NCBI RefSeq assembly: GCF_001074155.1
Contig: NZ_JUUZ01000004.1
Location: 61,846 to 125,845, forward strand
Length of the DNA: 64,000 bases
Direction of reading: 5' to 3'
Origin: Streptococcus pseudopneumoniae
GTDB taxonomy: Bacteria > Bacillota > Bacilli > Lactobacillales > Streptococcaceae
The notes beneath the pieces are model-generated. The model was not told the origin of the DNA. It ran no database searches and saw nothing but the letters and a program-made list of their open reading frames with translations. A program made the position numbers and the translations under genes. Within the stretch, counting starts at the first letter, position 1. Every line of letters begins with the position of its first letter. Shown in pieces: positions 28,062-37,469 of the stretch.

Positions 28062-28736
28062 TTAACTATTCTTATGTTTATATTTAACGAGTTGATTGAT
28101 AAGGATGAGAATGCCTGTCATCAAACTGGTCACTATCAAATAGTTAAGCAAACTACCATGATCCCCAATCACAGGTGGCTTGCTCATAAAGCCATAATTC
28201 CCTCCTGTTAAGAGGTTGGCGAGAAAGATAATGGCATTAACTCCAAGAGTCATCTGGCATATTTTCCAAGTATCCCCTTTTTCAACTTTATAATATCTAA
28301 CAAGATAAATCAAGCAGTTAGCCAAGAGGGCCAAGTGTCCGAAAACATTGTTCACGGACGAAACATGAGGGAAAGGAAAAGGATAAAAGACTGGATAAAC
28401 CAAGGCCATGATAGAACCAAAAACTCCAACCAGGGCAAAATATTGTTTAAAAAAGGTCTTATTAGGGGCAAGAAGAATTATCCACATAGCCATGCGACTA
28501 TGGTAAAAAGGGAGAGCCTCAGATAGGGGCAGACGTGCAGCAATATACCAAGCGTTGATAATGAGCAACTGAATCAATTGACCCCAATACCAAAAGTTTC
28601 TGTAACCTTTAGATGATGCGAAACGAATCGATAAAACAGCTATAATTACCAAAGAAGTAGGTAATAAAAAGTACCAGGCTCCCAAATGGGGAGGAACTGT
28701 CTTCTTACTGGTAAAAAGCAACTCCCAAATTGTCAT
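28062..28736 (-). CDS. YwaF/TIGR02206 family integral membrane protein, copy 1
   Basis: This 224-residue polytopic membrane protein carries the same conserved blocks as its downstream paralogue (LPFYHSRMAMW, KQYFALVGVFGSIMALVYPVFYPFPFPH, LTGGNYGFM). The cysteine of copy 2 (YHCR) is a serine here. Function unknown. The RBS AGGGG lies before ATG 28736. The pair looks like a tandem duplication that has diverged considerably. Confidence 0.8.
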   Translation of the reverse strand: MTIWELLFTSKKTVPPHLGAWYFLLPTSLVIIAVLSIRFASSKGYRNFWYWGQLIQLLIINAWYIAARLPLSEALPFYHSRMAMWIILLAPNKTFFKQYFALVGVFGSIMALVYPVFYPFPFPHVSSVNNVFGHLALLANCLIYLVRYYKVEKGDTWKICQMTLGVNAIIFLANLLTGGNYGFMSKPPVIGDHGSLLNYLIVTSLMTGILILINQLVKYKHKNS

Positions 28737-28902
28737 ATTTCACCCCTAATGTTTTTTAATTTGATCAATCATCAATCTTATTTGCCAACTAAAAACGACT
28801 GTTATTCTTTCTTCTAATTTCAACCATTATATCGAAATAAAAAGTATTTTTCAATTTCTGTTTCTTTTTAGCTTGGCTTGCCTTATTTATAGGAAAATAT
28901 GG

Positions 28903-28908
28903 TAAAAT
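28903..28908 (+). promoter_or_regulatory. gatCAB -10 element
   Basis: TGGTAAAAT is a TGn extended -10, 40 bases before gatC. A TTGCCT lies 19 bases upstream as a weak -35. The rest of 28737-28902 holds nothing else recognisable. Confidence 0.5.
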
Positions 28909-28948
28909 AGAACAGATAAAGAATCATCATTTCACGAAAGGATATCCG

Positions 28949-29251
28949 ATGAAAATTACGCAAGAAGAGGTAACTCACGTTGCCAATCTTTCAAAATTAA
29001 AATTCTCAGAAGAAGAAACTGCAGAGTTTGCGACAACACTCTCAAAAATTGTTGATATGGTCGAATTGCTCAGTGAAGTCGACACTACTGGTGTTGCACC
29101 TACTACAACGATGGCTGACCGTAAAACTGTTCTCCGACCTGATGTGGCCGAAGAAGGAACAGACCGTGACCGCTTGTTTAAAAATGTACCTGAAAAAGAT
29201 AACTACTATATCAAGGTGCCAGCTATCCTAGATGATGGAGGAGACGCCTAA
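28949..29251 (+). CDS. gatC: Aspartyl/glutamyl-tRNA amidotransferase subunit C
   Basis: This 100-residue subunit stabilises the GatCAB complex that converts misacylated Glu-tRNA(Gln) or Asp-tRNA(Asn) to the amidated form. The typical N-terminus ([21 protein letters not shown]) and C-terminal [12 protein letters not shown] segment are present. The RBS AAAGGA lies before ATG 28949. The stop overlaps the gatA start (TAATG). Confidence 0.96.
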   Translation: MKITQEEVTHVANLSKLKFSEEETAEFATTLSKIVDMVELLSEVDTTGVAPTTTMADRKTVLRPDVAEEGTDRDRLFKNVPEKDNYYIKVPAILDDGGDA

Positions 29252-30717
29252 TGACTTTTAACAATAAAACGATTGAAGAGTTGCACAATCTCCTTGTTTC
29301 TAAGGAAATTTCAGCAACTGAACTAACTCAGGCAACGCTTGAAGATATCAAATCTCGTGAGACAGCTATCAATGCTTTCGTCACTATTGCTGAAGATCAA
29401 GCTCTTGCTCAGGCTAAAGCTATTGATGAAACTGGTATTGATGCTGACAATGTCCTTTCAGGAATTCCGCTCGCAGTTAAGGATAACATTTCTACAGATG
29501 GTCTCTTAACAACAGCAGCTTCAAAAATGCTCTATAACTACGAACCTATCTTTGATGCCACAGCTGTTGCCAATGCAAAATCCAAGGGCATGATTGTTGT
29601 TGGGAAAACTAACATGGACGAATTTGCCATGGGTGGATCAGGTGAGACTTCTTACTACGGTGCTACCAAAAATGCTTGGGACCACAGCAAGGTTCCTGGT
29701 GGATCATCAAGTGGTTCTGCTGCAGCTGTAGCTTCTGGACAAGTCCGTTTATCACTTGGTTCCGATACTGGTGGTTCTATTCGCCAACCTGCTGCCTTTA
29801 ACGGGATTGTTGGTCTCAAACCAACTTACGGAACAGTTTCACGTTTCGGTCTCATTGCCTTTGGTAGCTCATTAGACCAAATTGGTCCTTTTGCACCAAC
29901 TGTTAAGGAAAATGCCCTCTTGCTCAATGCTATTGCCAGCGAAGATGCAAAAGACTCTACTTCTGCTCCAGTCCGCATTGCCGACTTTACTTCAAAAATC
30001 GGTCAAGACGTCAAGGGAATGAAAATTGCTTTGCCTAAGGAATATCTTGGTGAAGGGATTGACCCAGAGGTTAAGGAAACCATTCTGAATGCTGCTAAGC
30101 ACTTTGAAAAGCTTGGTGCTATCGTTGAAGAAGTTAGCCTTCCACACTCTAAATACGGAGTTGCGGTTTACTACATCATTGCTTCATCAGAAGCATCCTC
30201 AAACTTGCAACGCTTTGATGGTATCCGTTATGGCTACCGTGCAGAAGATGCAACTAATCTTGATGAAATCTATGTAAACAGCCGCAGCCAAGGTTTCAGT
30301 GAAGAGGTGAAACGCCGTATCATGCTAGGTACTTTCAGCCTTTCATCAGGTTACTATGATGCCTACTACAAGAAGGCTGGACAAGTTCGCACCCTTATCA
30401 TCCAAGATTTCGAAAACGTCTTTGCGGATTATGACTTGATTTTGGGACCAACTGCTCCTAGCGTTGCTTATGACTTGGATTCACTCAACCATGATCCAGT
30501 TGCTATGTACTTGGCTGACCTCTTGACAATTCCTGTCAACTTAGCTGGTCTTGCTGGGATTTCGCTTCCTGCTGGATTTGTTCAAGGTCTACCAGTAGGA
30601 CTCCAATTGATTGGTCCTAAGTATTCAGAAGAAACTATCTACCAAGCTGCTGCTGCTTTTGAAGCAACAACAGACTACCACAAACAACAACCCGTGATTT
30701 TTGGAGGTGATAACTAA
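29251..30717 (+). CDS. gatA: Aspartyl/glutamyl-tRNA amidotransferase subunit A
   Basis: This 488-residue amidase-signature enzyme releases ammonia from glutamine. The catalytic triad is visible: K77 in LAVKDNI, the cis-Ser in [14 protein letters not shown] (about 150-163) and the nucleophile S176 in [11 protein letters not shown]. It overlaps gatC and gatB by one base each (TAATG junctions), so all three are translated together. Confidence 0.97.
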   Translation: MTFNNKTIEELHNLLVSKEISATELTQATLEDIKSRETAINAFVTIAEDQALAQAKAIDETGIDADNVLSGIPLAVKDNISTDGLLTTAASKMLYNYEPIFDATAVANAKSKGMIVVGKTNMDEFAMGGSGETSYYGATKNAWDHSKVPGGSSSGSAAAVASGQVRLSLGSDTGGSIRQPAAFNGIVGLKPTYGTVSRFGLIAFGSSLDQIGPFAPTVKENALLLNAIASEDAKDSTSAPVRIADFTSKIGQDVKGMKIALPKEYLGEGIDPEVKETILNAAKHFEKLGAIVEEVSLPHSKYGVAVYYIIASSEASSNLQRFDGIRYGYRAEDATNLDEIYVNSRSQGFSEEVKRRIMLGTFSLSSGYYDAYYKKAGQVRTLIIQDFENVFADYDLILGPTAPSVAYDLDSLNHDPVAMYLADLLTIPVNLAGLAGISLPAGFVQGLPVGLQLIGPKYSEETIYQAAAAFEATTDYHKQQPVIFGGDN

Positions 30718-32162
30718 TGAACTTTGAAACAGTCATTGGACTTGAAGTCCACGTAGAGCTCAACACCAATTCAAAAATCTTCTCACCTACTTCTGCCCAC
30801 TTTGGGAATGACCAAAATGCCAACACTAACGTGATTGACTGGTCTTTCCCTGGAGTACTACCAGTTCTCAATAAAGGTGTTGTCGATGCTGGTATCAAGG
30901 CTGCACTCGCTCTTAACATGGACATCCATAAGAAGATGCACTTTGACCGCAAGAACTACTTCTACCCTGACAATCCTAAAGCCTACCAAATTTCTCAGTT
31001 TGATGAGCCAATCGGTTACAACGGCTGGATTGAAGTGGAGCTAGAAGACGGTACAACTAAGAAAATCGGTATTGAACGCGCCCACCTAGAAGAAGACGCT
31101 GGTAAAAACACGCATGGTACAGATGGTTACTCTTATGTTGACCTCAACCGCCAAGGGGTACCTTTGATTGAAATCGTATCTGAAGCAGACATGCGTTCAC
31201 CAGAAGAAGCTTATGCTTATCTAACAGCCCTCAAAGAGGTTATCCAATACGCTGGCATTTCTGACGTTAAGATGGAAGAAGGTTCGATGCGTGTGGATGC
31301 AAACATCTCTCTTCGTCCTTATGGTCAAGAGAAATTCGGTACTAAGACTGAGTTGAAGAACCTCAACTCCTTCTCAAATGTTCGCAAGGGTCTCGAATAC
31401 GAAGTCCAACGTCAAGCTGAAATCCTTCGCTCAGGTGGTCAAATCCGCCAAGAAACACGCCGTTATGATGAAGCAAACAAGGCAACTATCCTCATGCGTG
31501 TTAAAGAAGGTGCTGCAGACTACCGCTACTTCCCAGAGCCAGACCTACCACTCTTTGAAATCTCTGATGAGTGGATCGAAGAAATGCGCACTGAGTTGCC
31601 AGAATTTCCAAAAGAGCGCCGTGCACGCTATGTCTCTCAACTCGGATTATCAGACTACGATGCTAGCCAGTTGACTGCCAATAAAGTCACTTCTGACTTC
31701 TTTGAGAAAGCAGTTTCCCTTGGTGGCGATGCTAAGCAAGTCTCTAACTGGCTCCAAGGTGAAGTCGCTCAATTCTTGAACGCCGAAGGTAAGACACTAG
31801 AACAAATCCAATTGACACCAGAAAACTTGGTTGAAATGATTGCCATCATCGAAGACGGTACGATTTCATCTAAGATTGCCAAGAAAGTATTCGTTCACCT
31901 TGCTAAAAACGGTGGTGGCGCTCGTGAATACGTGGAAAAAGCAGGTTTGGTTCAAATCTCAGACCCAGATATTTTAATTCCAATTATCCACCAAGTCTTT
32001 GCTGATAACGAGGCTGCCGTTGCCGACTTCAAGTCAGGAAAACGCAACGCCGACAAGGCCTTTACTGGATTCCTCATGAAAGCGACTAAAGGACAAGCCA
32101 ACCCACAAGTAGCCCTCAAACTACTTGCCCAAGAATTGGCTAAGTTGAAAGAGAACGAGTAA
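30717..32162 (+). CDS. gatB: Aspartyl/glutamyl-tRNA amidotransferase subunit B
   Basis: This 481-residue subunit binds the misacylated tRNA and transfers ammonia. The N-terminal cradle ([20 protein letters not shown]), [12 protein letters not shown] and [10 protein letters not shown] motifs are present. A C-terminal YqeY-like helical domain ends [11 protein letters not shown]. It is the last gene of gatCAB. No terminator was found before the next gene, 51 bases away. Confidence 0.97.
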   Translation: MNFETVIGLEVHVELNTNSKIFSPTSAHFGNDQNANTNVIDWSFPGVLPVLNKGVVDAGIKAALALNMDIHKKMHFDRKNYFYPDNPKAYQISQFDEPIGYNGWIEVELEDGTTKKIGIERAHLEEDAGKNTHGTDGYSYVDLNRQGVPLIEIVSEADMRSPEEAYAYLTALKEVIQYAGISDVKMEEGSMRVDANISLRPYGQEKFGTKTELKNLNSFSNVRKGLEYEVQRQAEILRSGGQIRQETRRYDEANKATILMRVKEGAADYRYFPEPDLPLFEISDEWIEEMRTELPEFPKERRARYVSQLGLSDYDASQLTANKVTSDFFEKAVSLGGDAKQVSNWLQGEVAQFLNAEGKTLEQIQLTPENLVEMIAIIEDGTISSKIAKKVFVHLAKNGGGAREYVEKAGLVQISDPDILIPIIHQVFADNEAAVADFKSGKRNADKAFTGFLMKATKGQANPQVALKLLAQELAKLKENE

Positions 32163-32213
32163 ATATACTTTCGCTAATAGACTTTTCTACTAAAAAATAG
32201 AAAAGGAGAATAA

Positions 32214-32606
32214 ATGAACAAATTTTTACGAGTACTATTTATTTTAGTTATCGTCGCCATGTTGGGTGCTTCTATTCTACAAATCTTTCTCCCATCATAT
32301 ATGGGAGAGCATTCTGGTTACGGTGTTTCTGCAGGATGGCAAAGAGAAATTGGAATTTGGAATCTAGCTGTCTTAATTATTATTCTTGCCGTTAATATTA
32401 AGTACGATTGGTTTTACCTGAGAATTGCCCTTCTTGCCCTCATTATTGGTGGTATAGGAATAGGAACAAATCATTTGTTAAATTTTATTGAATATCATTC
32501 TCCTGTTAATGCGATTGGTGCTATCGAGAATTATATACTCGTATTTGGTTGGATTATAGGGTGGTTTATTGAAAATAAAACTATAAAACTCCAAAACTCT
32601 TTATAG
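32214..32606 (+). CDS. Small four-helix membrane protein of unknown function
   Basis: This 130-residue protein has four predicted transmembrane helices (residues ~5-27, 46-62, 69-90, 102-121). It carries Gly-His motifs around LPSYMGEHSGYGVSAGWQREIG and GIGTNHLLNFIEYHSP, resembling DUF6790-type proteins. The RBS AAAGGAG lies before ATG 32214. It may be read from the gatCAB transcript. Function unknown. Confidence 0.7.
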   Translation: MNKFLRVLFILVIVAMLGASILQIFLPSYMGEHSGYGVSAGWQREIGIWNLAVLIIILAVNIKYDWFYLRIALLALIIGGIGIGTNHLLNFIEYHSPVNAIGAIENYILVFGWIIGWFIENKTIKLQNSL

Positions 32607-32656
32607 ACATAAAATTTAGCAAAAACTATTTTTGTACTCACATAGTTAGGAGACAT

Positions 32657-33640
32657 ATGAAAAAGTTATATACTCTTATCGCTGCTTGCTTGCTTCTTCT
32701 CTTTGTGACACCCCTGCAATCAATTGATGCAGGTGTCGGCCATTCTCGAAGTGGTAGCTCTAGTCGCAGTAGCTCACGAAGTAGTAGCAGTTCTCGAAGT
32801 AGTAGCTCTAGCCGAAGTCGTTCAAGTGGTAGTTCTTCTAGAAGCAGCTATCGTTCTGGCGGTAGTTACTCAAGTTCAGATGGTTCTCTAGGGACAGGAA
32901 TGAGCATTCTGATCATGTTTGGTGTCGGAGCTTTCTTACTCTTCATGCTCATCAAATATTTGAGTGACCAGAATTCATCATCTGGTAAATCTTACGGAAG
33001 CTCGCCTAGCTACAATGCTGAACCAACACTTCACCGTCGAGTGATAAATAACACCTTGGCTATCGATCGTGTTCGCCATGGTGATCCAAACTTTGATGCG
33101 GACACTTTCACTTCATGGGTTAAAGAAGTCTATATCCAGTTGCAGGCTGCTTGGACTAAAAAGGATTGGAATTTGGTACGTTCTCTTGAAAGTGCCAGTC
33201 TCTATTCTCAACACAGCGCACAACTGGAAGAACATATCCAGTCCCAAACAACGAATGTTTTGGAACGCGTTTACGTTGAAAATGTTCGAATCAAAGATTT
33301 CAATAGTAATCCAGATGGAAACGATACTTTAGTTGTTATCTTATCATCTACCTTGAGAGATTATGTCATCGAAGACAAGACTCGTAAGGTTATTGAGGGA
33401 GACCCTCAAAAAGATCTATTTACAGTTTATCAAATGAACTTCATCCGTAAACATGGCAGTCAAACTGAAAGCTCTGTCCAAGATGAAGCCGTTAGCGACC
33501 GCTGTCCAAACTGTGGCGCGCCACTGAAAATATCAGCTATCAGCAAATGTGACTATTGCGGATCTGATATCACCCGTAGTCCTAACCAATGGGTACTTGA
33601 TACCTACGATGTTGTGGATGAAGACGAACTATATAATTAG
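32657..33640 (+). CDS. Tim44-like domain membrane protein with Ser-rich linker and zinc ribbon
   Basis: This 327-residue protein has a signal peptide (1-24) and a very Ser/Arg-rich low-complexity region (about 30-75). One transmembrane helix (MSILIMFGVGAFLLFMLIKYL), a Tim44-like domain (DADTFTSWVKEVYIQLQAAWTKKDW) and a C-terminal zinc ribbon CPNCGAPLKISAISKCDYCGSDI follow. The architecture resembles zinc-ribbon/Tim44-like proteins that neighbour YdjI-type SPFH proteins in Bacillus envelope-stress loci. The RBS AGGAG lies before ATG 32657. It is 9 bases upstream of the SPFH gene, so the two are an operon. Confidence 0.82.
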   Translation: MKKLYTLIAACLLLLFVTPLQSIDAGVGHSRSGSSSRSSSRSSSSSRSSSSSRSRSSGSSSRSSYRSGGSYSSSDGSLGTGMSILIMFGVGAFLLFMLIKYLSDQNSSSGKSYGSSPSYNAEPTLHRRVINNTLAIDRVRHGDPNFDADTFTSWVKEVYIQLQAAWTKKDWNLVRSLESASLYSQHSAQLEEHIQSQTTNVLERVYVENVRIKDFNSNPDGNDTLVVILSSTLRDYVIEDKTRKVIEGDPQKDLFTVYQMNFIRKHGSQTESSVQDEAVSDRCPNCGAPLKISAISKCDYCGSDITRSPNQWVLDTYDVVDEDELYN

Positions 33641-33649
33641 GAGGAAATT

Positions 33650-35068
33650 ATGGGATTTATTCGTATGGCCAAAGAGCAAATTAAGGGAGTTGTTGATGTT
33701 GCCAAAACTGCTGGTATTAATAGTATTAATGACAGTAAATTTAAGGAAGCCGTTGTACTTCCAGAACACGTATCATCAGAAGCATTAGCTGTTAAAGGTA
33801 TTCTTCTTACAAAAGACCCTGACGGAATTTCTAGACAAGGTAATCAACATACAGGACTTTTAACAGATGGTTCTGTCGTAATTGTGCCACAAGGTTATGT
33901 TGCTATCCTTGTAAATAACGGTACTTTCCTTGGTGATGTCTTAGAAGCTGGTAGCCATGAATGGCGCTCTGGCGACAACGCTTGGCTTCTAGAAAAAGGT
34001 GGAATAAGAGGAACTTGGGAAAACTTCAAGCACCGCTTTTCATTTGCTGGTCAAGTCGTTACTCAACAAGAAATCATCTTTGTTCGTGTCCAACCGATTG
34101 CGGGTAATAAATTTGGTACACAAAACGCTGTAGAATACTTCAGTGAACGTTACCAACAATTGCTCAATATCCGTTTCTATGGTTTGTTTGATATCAAGAT
34201 TTCTGACCCAGTACTTTTCTACGTTAGCTCTATCAGTCAACAAATTGACGAACATAAACCATTCACACTCCAAGATATTGCTCAAGGAACTCTTCGACAA
34301 AATATCTCCCCTAAAATTGCGATCGCAATTGCCAAATTTACTAATGAGTACCGAGTTGATATCTATAGCCTAAATGCTAATCAAGATACCTTCAATGAAA
34401 TCGCTAAACAAGAAGTCAATAAGGTATGGACTGGTCTTTACGGTATTGAAGCAACCAATATCCTTCTTGAGGATTTGAGCTACGACAAAGAAAGCTTGGA
34501 ACTTGTTCGTAAACTTGATAGCGAACTCGTTGCTATGAAATACAATACCATCGAAATTGAAGAACGTCGTGCTCGTAACGAAGCTCTTATTGCTGCAGCC
34601 AATAACGAAGGTAATGGCAATGGTATGAATATGTTTATGGGTATGAACCTAGGGCAAACTCTCGGTGGCCAACTCACCCAACAAGCTCAACCTGTTAGCC
34701 CAAATCAAACCGTTCCCCCAGTACAACCCGCTGATCCAAACCAAGCTTTTACTCCAGTACAAGCTGCAAGTCCTGAGCAAACTGCAAGTCCTGAGCAAAC
34801 TGCAAGTCCTGAGCAAGTTGCTAGCCCAGTAGAGACTGTTAGCCCTGAACAGACAGCTAACCCAGTAGAATCTACTAATCCAGAATGGACAACTCCTGCA
34901 CAAGAATCTACGACTCAAGAAGCAACAAGTTCTGCACAGGAATCTACTAGTCCTGAACAAACTACCAACTCTAAACAAACCGCTAATAAAAACTTCTACA
35001 TCGAAGTCGATGGTAAGTACGTATTGGTAACCAAAGACGAAGAAGGAAACATCGTTCCTGTCAACTAA
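33650..35068 (+). CDS. YdjI-like SPFH domain protein with Pro/Glu/Gln/Thr-rich repeat tail
   Basis: This 472-residue protein has an N-terminal YdjI-like (virion core/SPFH) domain of about 320 residues, then a Gly/Met-rich bridge (NNEGNGNGMNMFMGMN). A long repetitive tail of six-residue units such as ASPEQT (about residues 350-450) and a short C-terminal FYIEVDGKYVLVTKDEEGN motif follow. YdjI-type proteins assemble at the membrane, and B. subtilis ydjGHI is co-expressed with pspA under envelope stress. No pspA is present here. The RBS AGGAGG lies before ATG 33650. Three near-identical 18-bp units make the tail prone to length variation. Confidence 0.82.
   Translation: MGFIRMAKEQIKGVVDVAKTAGINSINDSKFKEAVVLPEHVSSEALAVKGILLTKDPDGISRQGNQHTGLLTDGSVVIVPQGYVAILVNNGTFLGDVLEAGSHEWRSGDNAWLLEKGGIRGTWENFKHRFSFAGQVVTQQEIIFVRVQPIAGNKFGTQNAVEYFSERYQQLLNIRFYGLFDIKISDPVLFYVSSISQQIDEHKPFTLQDIAQGTLRQNISPKIAIAIAKFTNEYRVDIYSLNANQDTFNEIAKQEVNKVWTGLYGIEATNILLEDLSYDKESLELVRKLDSELVAMKYNTIEIEERRARNEALIAAANNEGNGNGMNMFMGMNLGQTLGGQLTQQAQPVSPNQTVPPVQPADPNQAFTPVQAASPEQTASPEQTASPEQVASPVETVSPEQTANPVESTNPEWTTPAQESTTQEATSSAQESTSPEQTTNSKQTANKNFYIEVDGKYVLVTKDEEGNIVPVN
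34766..34819 (+). repeat. Three tandem 18-bp repeats in the SPFH gene
   Basis: The unit GCAAGTCCTGAGCAAACT occurs at 34766-34783 and 34784-34801, and once more at 34802-34819 with the last codon changed to GTT. It encodes the six-residue unit ASPEQT and lies in frame, so copy-number change would not break the gene. Confidence 0.95.
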
Positions 35069-35085
35069 TTTCACTTCCCTGATAT

Positions 35086-35114
35086 TTGAGAAATCTTACG
35101 ACTTATGATACAAT
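35086..35114 (+). promoter_or_regulatory. efp promoter
   Basis: TTGAGA (35086-35091), a 17-base spacer and TGATACAAT (hexamer 35109-35114), an extended -10, lie 35 bases before efp. Confidence 0.8.
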
Positions 35115-35148
35115 AAAGAGTAAATTATTTTATTAAAGAGGTAAAAAC

Positions 35149-35709
35149 ATGATCGAAGCAAGTAAATTAAAGGCTGGTATGACCTTTGAAACAGCTGACG
35201 GAAAATTGATCCGCGTTTTGGAAGCTAGCCACCACAAACCAGGTAAAGGAAACACTATCATGCGTATGAAATTGCGTGATGTCCGTACTGGTTCAACATT
35301 TGAAACTAGCTACCGTCCAGAGGAAAAATTTGAACAAGCGATTATCGAAACTGTGCCAGCACAATACTTGTACAAAATGGACGATACAGCTTATTTCATG
35401 AACACTGAAACTTACGACCAATACGAAATTCCTGTTGTAAATGTTGAAAACGAATTGCTTTACATCCTTGAAAATTCTGAAGTTAAAATTCAATTTTATG
35501 GAACTGAAGTAATCGGTGTAACAGTACCTACAACTGTTGAATTGACAGTTGCTGAAACTCAACCATCTATTAAAGGTGCTACTGTTACCGGTTCTGGTAA
35601 ACCAGCTACAATGGAAACTGGACTTGTCGTTAACGTTCCAGACTTCATCGAAGCAGGACAAAAACTCGTTATCAACACCGCAGAAGGAACTTACGTTTCT
35701 CGTGCCTAA
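35149..35709 (+). CDS. efp: Elongation factor P
   Basis: This 186-residue, three-domain factor relieves ribosome stalling at polyproline. The functional loop is HHKPGKGN (lysine at residue 33), followed by the typical domain II and C-terminal [27 protein letters not shown] region. No modification enzymes are adjacent. It is first in an efp-asp23-nusB unit. Confidence 0.97.
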   Translation: MIEASKLKAGMTFETADGKLIRVLEASHHKPGKGNTIMRMKLRDVRTGSTFETSYRPEEKFEQAIIETVPAQYLYKMDDTAYFMNTETYDQYEIPVVNVENELLYILENSEVKIQFYGTEVIGVTVPTTVELTVAETQPSIKGATVTGSGKPATMETGLVVNVPDFIEAGQKLVINTAEGTYVSRA

Positions 35710-35730
35710 TCTCTAGAAAGAGGTCATTCT

Positions 35731-36120
35731 ATGGGAATTGAAGAACAATTAGGCGAAATCGTTATCGCCCCACGTGTACTTGAAAAAATCATTGCAATCG
35801 CTACAGCTAAAGTTGATGGTGTCCACTCTTTTTCAAACAAATCAGTGTCTGACACCCTTTCAAAACTTTCACTCGGCCGTGGCGTCTATCTAAAAGAATC
35901 TGAAGAAGAACTAATAGCTGATATCTATCTCTATCTTGAGTATGGTGTCAAGGTTCCTAAGGTTGCAATGGCTATTCAAAAAGCTGTCAAAGATGCCGTT
36001 CGTAATATGGCTGATGTTGAACTCAATGCTGTGAATATTCACGTTGCTGGTATTGCACCAGATAAAACACCAAAACCAGCATTAAAAGATTTGTTTGATG
36101 AGGACTTCCTCAATGACTAG
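35731..36120 (+). CDS. Asp23/Gls24 family envelope stress protein
   Basis: This 129-residue Asp23 domain protein (IVIAPRVLEKIIAIATAKVDGVHSF at the N-terminus) is of the YqhY type typically encoded next to nusB and the acc genes in Firmicutes, where it is linked to lipid homeostasis. The RBS AGAGG lies before ATG 35731. Its last codons overlap the start of nusB. The nearby acc cluster fits this context. Confidence 0.9.
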   Translation: MGIEEQLGEIVIAPRVLEKIIAIATAKVDGVHSFSNKSVSDTLSKLSLGRGVYLKESEEELIADIYLYLEYGVKVPKVAMAIQKAVKDAVRNMADVELNAVNIHVAGIAPDKTPKPALKDLFDEDFLND

Positions 36121-36535
36121 TCCATTATTAGAATCTAGACGCGAACTACGAAAATGTGCCTTCCAAGCACTGATGAGTCTTGAATATGGTTCTGATATTG
36201 AAACTGCTTGTCGCTTCGCTTATACTCATGATCGAGAAGACGACGAGGTAAAACTCCCTAGCTTCCTAATCGATCTTGTATCTGGTGTTCAAGCTCAAAA
36301 AGAGGAACTAGACAAACAAATCACTCAGCATTTAAAGTCTGGTTGGACGATTGAACGTTTAACCTTAGTTGAAAAGAATTTATTGCGTTTAGGAGTTTTC
36401 GAAATCACTTCCTTTGATACTCCTCAACTTGTAGCTGTGAATGAAGCTATTGAACTTGCAAAAAGCTTTTCAGATCAAAAATCAGCCCGTTTCATCAACG
36501 GACTGCTCAGCCAGTTTGTAACTGAAGAAAATTAA
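36113..36535 (+). CDS. nusB: Transcription antitermination protein NusB
   Basis: This 140-residue all-helical protein binds boxA RNA with NusE/S10 in rRNA antitermination. It has the C-terminal LVAVNEAIELAKSFSDQKSARFINGLL segment typical of the family. The start ATG 36113 overlaps the stop of the Asp23 gene and has GAGGAC upstream. A longer in-frame start at 36095 is less likely because it lacks an RBS and family precedent. Confidence 0.95.
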   Translation: MTSPLLESRRELRKCAFQALMSLEYGSDIETACRFAYTHDREDDEVKLPSFLIDLVSGVQAQKEELDKQITQHLKSGWTIERLTLVEKNLLRLGVFEITSFDTPQLVAVNEAIELAKSFSDQKSARFINGLLSQFVTEEN

Positions 36536-36540
36536 CTATA

Positions 36541-36572
36541 AAAAGTGTTTGATAGATATCAAACACTTTTTT
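36541..36572 (+). terminator. efp-asp23-nusB terminator
   Basis: A 14-base stem (AAAAGTGTTTGATA / TATCAAACACTTTT) is followed by T residues, directly after nusB. It could also serve the convergent CPBP gene. Confidence 0.88.
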
Positions 36573-36590
36573 ATTTGTCACCTCAAATTT

Positions 36591-37316
36591 CTATCTAAAG
36601 AAACAATCATAGATATAATTAGAAAGAAATAACCAGATGAAATCTGCATGAATGAGAAAGTTAATAAAACTATGGCACAGGATTGTGATTTTTAAATTCT
36701 TTGTCCAACGGTAGACTAAAGCAAAGAAAAGACCGAAAAAACTATAAACCAACAAACTGATGGGGTCGCGATGGGACAATACCAAATGACTGAGTCCAAA
36801 TATAAGAGCTGATAAGATGACATCCAAGTAGTATTTGGACTTAGGGAAAAAGGTATTCATAAAATATCCTCTATGAACTATCTCCTCCAATATAGGCCCC
36901 AAAATGACAACGGAAATAAAAGAGAAGCAAGTCGTTAAAATAGTAGATTGCTCACTGAAGGATAGGACCGAAAGAAGGTCTTCAAAGATATAGTTATTAT
37001 TAATGAAGCGACTAAACTGTAAGTAAAAAGCACTTAACAACTGACGGACAAAATAAGCAGCCACTAAACTAACTAAAAGGTAAAAGAATCTGGATTTCTT
37101 CGAGCCCTTTTTTTCAAAAATATAGAGCATTCTTTTCTTTTTTAGCCAATAGATAAATAGTCCTAAAAGAGCTAGTTGCTCTACTGCTACAATAATAGAA
37201 TAGCCATCCATACCCCAGACAAACATCTTAGCCAGATAAAGACTACTGAAATCTAGTAGATAAATTGATAGGAATACCAGTAATGTATAGATTCCCAAAT
37301 GACCTATTTTTTTCAT
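36591..37316 (-). CDS. CPBP family intramembrane metalloprotease
   Basis: This 241-residue membrane protein with about seven hydrophobic segments has the CPBP motifs EEIVHRGYF, FGLSHLVLSHRD and CHSFINFLIH. It is only distantly similar to the CPBP protein at 24488-25192. ATG 37316 was chosen because GGGAG lies 5 bases upstream. An in-frame start at 37400 would lie on the promoter. The substrate is unknown. Bacteriocin immunity is known for some relatives, but no bacteriocin gene is nearby. Confidence 0.87.
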   Translation of the reverse strand: MKKIGHLGIYTLLVFLSIYLLDFSSLYLAKMFVWGMDGYSIIVAVEQLALLGLFIYWLKKKRMLYIFEKKGSKKSRFFYLLVSLVAAYFVRQLLSAFYLQFSRFINNNYIFEDLLSVLSFSEQSTILTTCFSFISVVILGPILEEIVHRGYFMNTFFPKSKYYLDVILSALIFGLSHLVLSHRDPISLLVYSFFGLFFALVYRWTKNLKITILCHSFINFLIHADFIWLFLSNYIYDCFFR

Positions 37317-37371
37317 ACTCACTCCCAAAAAGCTTTGTTGACTTATTTTTATAGCACACGCATCCCTTGTT

Positions 37372-37400
37372 ATATTAACAGATATTTTTACAAGAGTCAA
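37372..37400 (-). promoter_or_regulatory. Promoter of the second CPBP gene
   Basis: The minus strand has TTGACT (37395-37400), a 17-base spacer and TAATAT (37372-37377), giving a leader of about 50 nt. Confidence 0.6.
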
Positions 37401-37432
37401 TTTTTCATTCTGAAATGTATTTTATAGAATCC

Positions 37433-37463
37433 AAAAAGCTAGAACTATATCTTAGTCCTAGCT
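37433..37463 (-). terminator. Terminator of the fab-acc cluster
   Basis: The stem AGCTAG-ACT / AGT-CTAGCT (one mismatch) followed by TTTTT in the minus direction begins 7 bases after the accA stop. Confidence 0.8.
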
Positions 37464-37469
37464 TACTTT

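Noticed and set aside
34649..35074. Minus-strand ORF rich in Cys/Arg/Leu opposite the SPFH gene tail
   Set aside because: Its repetitiveness only mirrors the 18-bp repeats of the sense gene. There is no start signal.
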